A stretch of 64,000 bases of DNA, taken from Ophiosphaerella korrae (lineage: Eukaryota > Ascomycota > Dothideomycetes > Pleosporales > Phaeosphaeriaceae). Below, one piece after another: positions 57,501 through 64,000 of the stretch. The notes beneath the pieces are model-generated. The model did not search any database. It was given only the letters and a program-made list of their open reading frames with translations, and was not told the origin of the DNA. Both the position numbers and the translations under genes were made by a program. The DNA lies in contig JALNQF010000025.1 of NCBI GenBank assembly GCA_028456385.1, positions 248,001 through 312,000 on the forward strand. The letters are read 5' to 3'. The stretch's first letter is position 1, and the number at the start of each line of letters is the position of its first letter.

Positions 57501-60209
57501 AGTCTGGTATGAAGAAAGTCAATGCATAGACGATGAACATCCATCGCTTTCGGCTGCCAGAAACGGGCAGAACCTCTACCTCTTCAAGATTCTTGTCTGC
57601 CGCCTTCTCATCAACAACCCTTGTTTGCTCAAGACCGTGAAACATATCTCCGTTTGTAATTCCAGATGGAGCTTCGGATCGAGCATCAACGTCTTTGCTA
57701 CCGAAGTAGTTGCCACCTTTGTCATTGTAGAAATCGCCTGGTGACGGGGATAGTAAACCAGCTCGTGAATCGCCGTACGAACGACCGGCATCGGGAGTAA
57801 GATTATCGTTGGAATCGCCAAAGCCACGGGCCGTTGGAATCGCATCAGTGAGATTGGCTAACTCGAGCCAGCACCTTTCACTAAGGAACACACCGGTGGC
57901 ACCGACGCGAACTTCGTTTTCGCGCCATGGCTTGTTGTCAAGAATCATCTCAACCTTGTCCTTCTCGCTGCCAACGATGGCCAAATCTGTCTGAGCAAGA
58001 CCGAGGAATTCAGCGAAAGGAAGAAAAATACTGTAATCTGCCTTTCGGACACGGTTGCTGATTTCCGCGATACCAAGAGCTTGAACCTGGGCTCGCACGC
58101 ACTTGCTGTCGAACTGATTCGCGATTCGTCGTTCGTTGGGCTTTATACAAAATACAAAGTAGGGATTCGCTTTCCGCATAGAATTATCAATCGTGCGCAG
58201 AGCGCTGACCATTTGACCTGCAGCACCAGTTTGTTTCGTAGATTCACCTCCTTTTCTGGATCCTGACACGTTGCTCTCTGTATCGCTAATAGCATCTTCG
58301 TCGAAGACATTTAGTTGCCGGCCGTATCTGCCAGTCTTGTCGGCCTTGCGTCGCGCCATGCTGGGCATGCGGGTCGGCTTAGAACTCACTGAAGCCTGTA
58401 CGATTGCGGTCTTCTCTTTGGGATGGCTCATCTTGTGCAAAGCTTCTTGGCCGAAAAGCTGTTGAATGAAAGGCGCCTGTGCTGATTTCAGAATATTAAT
58501 CATATCACCAGAGATCAGTTCTGCGTTCTCTTCCAGAATACCCTCCACGCTATAGTCGACATCACCGCAGTAGTGTCGGACTGTGAAAGCGGGCGATGTG
58601 TTGGGAGTAGGGAAGTTGCTGCCGGGTTGTACAACAGTAGTACTTCCGGGCTGGATGGAAGGGTTTTTGCCGTCGAACCGCTTGCGAAGAACATCCAAGT
58701 ATTGCATGTCAGTTTTACCGCGACGCATCTGATCATCGAGAATGGCCAAAAGACCATTGCCTGATTTCAGAAGTCCGCTCTTAGCCTCAGAATTGTCATA
58801 GAACTCTGTGCCTGGAAGGGCAATTTCTTCAGCTTCCAACTCTTGGATCTGACGCTTGAAGAAGCTATCTTGAGTAAACGCGATCAGGTTCTCGTTGGCT
58901 GCATTGTTCAATAATTGGTCAAGGGATGAACCGGTGGCCGTCGAGTGCTGAAAGCCTGGAAAATCCACCAAAGAGACAGTGTTGGAGATTTCTTCTGGCA
59001 GAACAGAAATTCTGGAGTTCATTTGCTCCATGATCCAGGTCACCAGGAGAGAGTAGAGCGCACGAGAAAGTTCATCCGCGTTGGCTCGGGCACCTTTAGG
59101 ATCTAACATGACGGTGACACGCTCTCTGTACAAAGTCTTGGATTTGTAACGTAGACTTTGTTCCAAATCATTGATAGCCACGCCCAGGAACTGAGCGATG
59201 GGCAGAAGGCACTCCTTGTTCTTCACAACAGTGAGGGCTTCGCCGCCTTCATGAGAGTAACCGCCGCTGTCATCCGCGCTCGGAGTGGTAGACTGTCCCG
59301 TCTCGAATTCTAGTTGGCCGATGTGTAGAATAGTAGCCATAATCTCACAGATACCTGCGATACTTTCCTTGCCGAATTCGAGTTTTCGCAGTGCGGTTTT
59401 GAAATCTTGGAATCCTTTGGGGTCGTCAATGCCGACCTTCAGCTGGGTAGGATGGCCTAGGTATCGCCATCTTTTATTTGATCCAATTGAAGCTCGGTTT
59501 CCAGACGTGCCATCGCCAACGAGATCCAGATGAAGATGCTTCTTCTCCGCAATACTTGTGCCTGCGAGCAGGTAATAGAGAATATGATAATTACGCTCAC
59601 CAGTTGGCACAGATGCAATGCGACTTCGCTCAAGACGATGTGCAAGGAACTGAGCGCCCAGAAGGGTTGCATGATTAGAAGTTGATGTATTATATTGGAG
59701 CTCGAGAAGCAGGCCAGATTTGGAAGCGAGGGGAGTCGTGAGGGATTTGGTGGTAGTGAAAGCCTCGAAGACGAAGTTGGCGTGTTCAATCTTCTTCGAC
59801 AGAGGTGTTGCAGAGTATCCAAGAAGCGATCTCAACATGTGTCCGCGGATTGTGGTCTTACCAGATCCAGAGTCGCCCCTGCCGTTGGTTAGTTTATGTC
59901 ACAAGACTGACTTGATATGTCCACTTACAAAAAGAGTACGACCTGATCCTCTGATCGTTGTCCAAGGCGCATGTAAGCGCGCTGTGCAAGGTCCTCGGCG
60001 GCCTGGTGAGCGCTACCATCTTTTCCGCCATCCACACCTCGGCTGGAGTCGGTGTTTGTGTTGATGGAGACGAAGCCGTGAGAGGAAATGAGAGCGACGG
60101 GCAGATGTGCGTGGTAGCGGCTAGCGAGGGCACCTGTTACACCAGTGTCGTTCTGCTGGTGTGTGGGTAGGGCTGGCAGCGACGGCTGCTGCAGTACATT
60201 TGCAGACAT
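54578..60209 (-). CDS. csmA: Class V chitin synthase with myosin motor domain
   Basis: Three exons: 59929-60209, 54710-59878 and 54578-54656. The introns are 50 nt (GTAAGT...CGGCAG) and 53 nt (GTATGT...GGCCAG), with all phases closing, giving 1,842 residues. An N-terminal myosin motor (to ~780) has an intact P-loop, GDSGSGKT at ~95-102, rebuilt across intron 1, and [17 protein letters not shown]. Membrane segments flank ~880-930, followed by a cytochrome b5-like domain. The chitin synthase catalytic region (~1220-1700) has [18 protein letters not shown] and [12 protein letters not shown], then C-terminal membrane helices. A DEK_C-type end follows ([20 protein letters not shown]). It polymerises GlcNAc from UDP-GlcNAc at the growing tip and septa. 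An intact P-loop separates it from class VII. It is divergent from the class VII gene at 62244. Confidence 0.94.
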
Positions 60210-62243
60210 TATGGGCGGACGCGTCCCCGTGGGAGCGCTGGGCGAGTTTGGACGTCAGGTATGGGAGGCGGCCAACGAGGCGGGAGCAGTTGGTTGGAGC
60301 CGGTGTCTCTTGAGGATCGAGATGGGTGAGGCGCGTTCTGTGTACAGTGGCTAATGCAGAAGGCTCTTAGGAAACACGACACAAACGGCACGCTCGACAC
60401 CAACGGGCAGAGGGTAAACGAATGAATAATTAGTATAGACAGCGAATGTGGTGCAAAAGGCAGTAAGTAAAGGAAGCTGATGGATGAGGGCCGTTGGCAG
60501 CTGTCAAAGGGGTCGAGTGCCAGTCTGCTCAAAATGATGGGGCGTGCTGGGATGTGTACTGGTGGGCTAGCTCTCGTGCTTCGCAGTCTCCGTCCGCCGC
60601 CGCCGTTGGTCTGTGTTGACCAGGAGACGTCTAGGGAAAAGGGGGCGCAAAAATAGACATTGATTACGGGGTAGGATACGCTAAAGGGGGGTAGTGAGCC
60701 TCGGGCAATGCTTTGGTGCAGCGCTCCCCTGCTTATTGATAATACCTCCGAAACTCTTGGTTGCCAACACGAGTGGCATCACTTGTCTGATTTACGGTGG
60801 GGTGAGCAGGCACTGCAGAGCGCAGACAATGGAAGCAGACAGCAAACAACAACAGTTGAGTGAGGGGCCAGTTGTTTTGCTTGTTGACATCCGTTCAGCC
60901 CACCTGCAGGCTTGGTTGTGGTGGTGGTGTTCTGGAGCAGCAGAGCCAACCGTCTCTCCTAGCGCACCACTTTGGGGCATTCGATCATCGCTTTTTCATG
61001 CGCACTAGGGCCGTATCGATTGCGCGTTCTTTCCTCACCACATGTGAACATCTCAACTGCTATTAGCCATTGCCAGCAGACACTTCAGCCCGCCATGCGT
61101 GCTGCGTTTCTTTCAGCAGGTCCGTCTGTCTCGGATGGCCGTGTCCAACGTAACTGTTACCCACGGCTGTCTGCCATGCGTGTTGGTGTGCAGGTGGCTG
61201 AGCCCTCCACACGATAAAGTTGTGGTGGCCGTGAGCTGTGGGGAATGGAACATCAATGAATAACCACCACTTTGAGCGAAGTGGATTTGAGACAAGCACC
61301 AAAAGGAGGGGCCCTTGTTTCTTGACGTCAGCAAGCAAGGCATGAAATGCGAAGGTCTAGCTTCAAAAATCGAGATGCATTCGAGAAGGCAATCTGCCCA
61401 TGATTTGCAAGCAGATTGCAGGGTGTTGTGTGTGGATATTATGATTCGCGCACATCGATTATCGCCTCGCTACCCGTCGCGGTCTTTTCCCGTCGGCCTA
61501 AGAGAACCCCATGTTCAAAGTGCCTGTCATCCATGAAGCTGCTTCAAGTTACAGGAGGTTACCAGCACCTGCGCGTTGCAACCAATTCTCAACTAACAGT
61601 AGAGTCAGGCTCAACAGGTCAGGCTGGGCAGACAGTCTATTGTAACCAGGCCTAAAAATAGGGGGCTCAGTGGGTTTGCATGTTTGCCCGCCACTCCGCA
61701 CCAGTAATGCGCATATTGGTCAATCGGAGGGGTGCCGCAACTGGTCATGGCGATGAAAACCCAAGACGGGTCCATGCCTGTTCAGTCGGTTGCTGGTGGA
61801 GACAATGGACATGCATCGCTCCGAATGCTGCGCCGCCCGTACAGCTAAAGGCCCCTATCCAACTTTACCGCTTGACCAGCCCCAACCGGCCCTAGTAGTG
61901 CTGCCCCCGGTCGCTATGGTGTGGAATGGAAATGGACAATCGCCCTGAAGCCAACAAACACCACTGCTCTTCTTCCCCGTCTGGTCTGACGAGCAAGCCG
62001 TGAGCGTTGTGTGCTTTGCCTTTTCCTTTCACTTGTTATCAGTCGTTTAATACTGTCCGCTCGCTTCCCCCTTCTACCACCTATTTGCCTTAATACCACC
62101 CGCCGCTCTCCTGCCCATTTCGCCCTGCGAGACAAGACGCGCCTGCATATTCGTTACTTGCCCCAACACCGCCCACGCTCCTGCCTCCGAGCAGCGAAAC
62201 CAACCTCTCCTACGGAAGGGGCGACCCGCCTCAGCCCGCAATC
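60210..62243. promoter_or_regulatory. Shared intergenic region of the class V/class VII chitin synthase pair
   Basis: 2,034 bp between divergent start codons. Short frames on both strands are unsupported. A pyrimidine-rich leader lies upstream of 62244. Head-to-head pairing of these two classes is known in filamentous fungi, so this region probably co-regulates them. Confidence 0.65.
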
Positions 62244-64000
62244 ATGAGTTTCGTCAACAACTCTCGCATGTCCGTCTACTCGACCGCCTCGACCCATGCT
62301 CCGCGTCCCGGCAATCCACCCACACAAGTCTCCACCACAACGCTGCTCAACTATCTCAACTCGTCATATAAGCAGAGCCAGCCATACAACCTCGAGGCCA
62401 GCACCAGCCTCGTCATCAACACCTGGGTCAACTCAAAGTCGGTCATCAACGACCGCATTGGCGGCACTGTCGACCTCGAGCTAGGACGCAAGGCTTGGGA
62501 GCATGCCCGGCGACGAGCTGAAGATGGCTGCATTATACTCGGGTAAGTAGCAACCGTACAAGCTCTCCTCAATCACCAGCCGTTACTGACATGTCGTAGC
62601 TCCCTTCACGAATCGACCCCCTCTCTGTTCGCACCCTTCGTTTCAAGCCTGCCCCTTTCTCTGCCTGCCAACTTCTACACCGCTCTCGAGGTCTTAAAGG
62701 CCTTCACAAACTGCGTCACACCCCAGAATCCCTTTGCTCCTCGCTACTCTGCCCTAGCTGCTGTCTTCACCATCAACCTCGCCGGCAACCTTGTTGGAGC
62801 AGAGCTCAAACTATCCACCTCTGGTTTGGATGTGCAGCAAGGTCTTCTCCAGGTCCCTGCCCATGCCGGCTTCCGTGCCTTCGATGTGTTCTACTACCTC
62901 AACTCCAGCTCTGCATCGAGGCAAGAACGAGATTTCCTCAGCATTCAGTCGCTGGATCGCTATGCCCTGCTGAACCGCTCGGGCACATTCCAACCCCCTA
63001 ACTTTCTTCCTGATGCCGACGATGCCGCTGCTGCTGAGGACTTCCGTACCAATCTTAAAGCCATCGGTATCAAGGGACAGCAGATGCGCGACTTGATCAG
63101 CTGCTTGACTGGGTTATTGAAGCTCGGCAACACTTTGGACTACTTCATGGATGAGGAGGCACTTCAAACAACCTGCAATGACGTTGCCGAATTGCTTGAC
63201 ATCTCTCCCGAATTCCTACAGCAGAAGCTCAGCTCAAATGAGCGCGAAGTCGTTATTGGTGGCATTTATGAGGCGATTGTAGACTTCGTTATTGCCCAGG
63301 CAAATGCAACCCTTAAAACAGATATTCGAGCAGCTAAAGCCGGATTCATGACGGACAGCGACGGCAGCCAACTAGGAATGATGACATCCAATGACTCCGA
63401 GAACGAGACTGGGGATATTGTCAACATTACCGTTATTGATGTTCCAAGCCGTGCTCTTGGCAAGGCTCTCGCCCTCCGCACCGTCTTTGATGATACTGAA
63501 GGTATCAATGCCGAGATGAAGGAGGATGGTGTTCAATTTGCCGCTGCTGGTAACTCTGTCCTCGAAGGAATGCGGGAAGCTCTCCAGAACTGTGAGGCTG
63601 AGCTTGGCATTAGTGGACCCGGACTACGTGAAAAGGAGCAAGACCTCGAAAAGCGCGAAGCGACATTAGAGAAAGTCATGTATGAAGTATCCGATGAGGG
63701 CAATTTTGTCAAGCGTGTCTTGGCCCCCATCCACGGTGAAGGCGTTGTCCTTGGGAAGCATGGGCGCTTTGACCTACCGATGACAGCCGCCAGCAGCAGA
63801 GTCTGGTTTCAGCTAGCTATTCACCCTACAGATTCCATCCCCACATCTACCGTCCAGGATCTGCAATCAACCTGGCAGGCAGGTGTCGTCTCACGGCAGC
63901 TACGGGAATGGCGATTGCCCGAGTGGGCCAATCGCCGCAACCGATCCCTGGACTTCACTGCTGATTTCGATCACACTGAATTCTATCAACGATATCACCC
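62244..64000 (+). CDS. csmB: Class VII chitin synthase, myosin-like N-terminus (partial)
   Basis: Exon 1 is 62244-62542 and exon 2 runs from 62600 off the window edge, phase 2 over a 57-nt intron (GTAAGT...TCGTAG). About 566 residues are visible. The start is [17 protein letters not shown]. The visible part is a degenerate myosin head without a P-loop: [20 protein letters not shown] sits where class V has its ATP site, followed by [20 protein letters not shown] and [21 protein letters not shown]-loop-less myosin-like domain defines class VII. The catalytic chitin synthase half must lie beyond 64000. It is divergent from class V at 60209, as in other filamentous ascomycetes, and works in tip growth and wall integrity. 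Confidence 0.88.

Overview
The window is nuclear DNA of a filamentous ascomycete (Pezizomycotina). Genes are compact and carry short GT-AG introns, mostly 40-60 nt. The content is typical of Dothideomycetes, probably Pleosporales: a class V/class VII myosin-chitin synthase pair, an AreB-type GATA factor, a NACHT-type NLR, C2H2-ankyrin genes and small secreted proteins with Kex2-type sites. The lineage is my inference; species cannot be read from the sequence. Multi-exon coordinates below were built by joining open frames at GT/AG sites with phase checks.

Layout. 1-6.3 kb: a large TPR protein with an O-GlcNAc-transferase-like (GT41) domain. 7.3-11.0 kb: cassette 1, a C2H2-ankyrin gene (minus) divergent from a small C2H2 gene (plus). 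11.3-14.3 kb: an NLR interrupted by one stop codon. 15-17 kb: a coding relic and a small hypothetical gene. 17.6-19.5 kb: a cysteine-rich secreted repeat protein. 19.9-26.7 kb: a TBC1D20/Gyp8-like Rab-GAP divergent from a DDB1/CPSF-A/MMS1-like protein. 27.7-30.8 kb: cassette 2. 32.3-35.7 kb: cassette 3, with both genes decayed. 36.0-36.4 kb: a secreted repeat peptide precursor. 37.9-47.8 kb: housekeeping genes (ATP synthase subunit 9, GATA factor AreB-like, SRP68, a Pet309/Cya5-like PPR protein). 48.3 kb: a tRNA-Leu(UAA) gene that appears to carry a spliceosomal-type intron in its T-loop. 50.5-53.8 kb: eIF5B. 54.6-64 kb: class V chitin synthase divergent from class VII chitin synthase, the latter cut by the window edge.

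Two observations stand out. First, a divergent two-gene unit (three-finger C2H2 + ankyrin array + acidic tail on one side, small two-finger C2H2 protein on the other) occurs three times within 29 kb, each time around a 336-436 bp shared promoter. Intron positions are conserved in each gene family, and the third copy has frameshifts or stops in both partners. This looks like a co-regulated paired unit that duplicates and decays as a unit. Second, the tRNA-Leu(UAA) gene has the usual tiny intron at position 37/38 plus a 52-nt GTATGT...ACTAAT...TAG insert between T-loop positions 58 and 59. Removing both gives a normal 82-nt tRNA.

The 6-36 kb stretch behaves like an accessory region, with duplications, pseudogenes, an NLR and secreted proteins. 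The flanks are conserved housekeeping and cell-wall genes.
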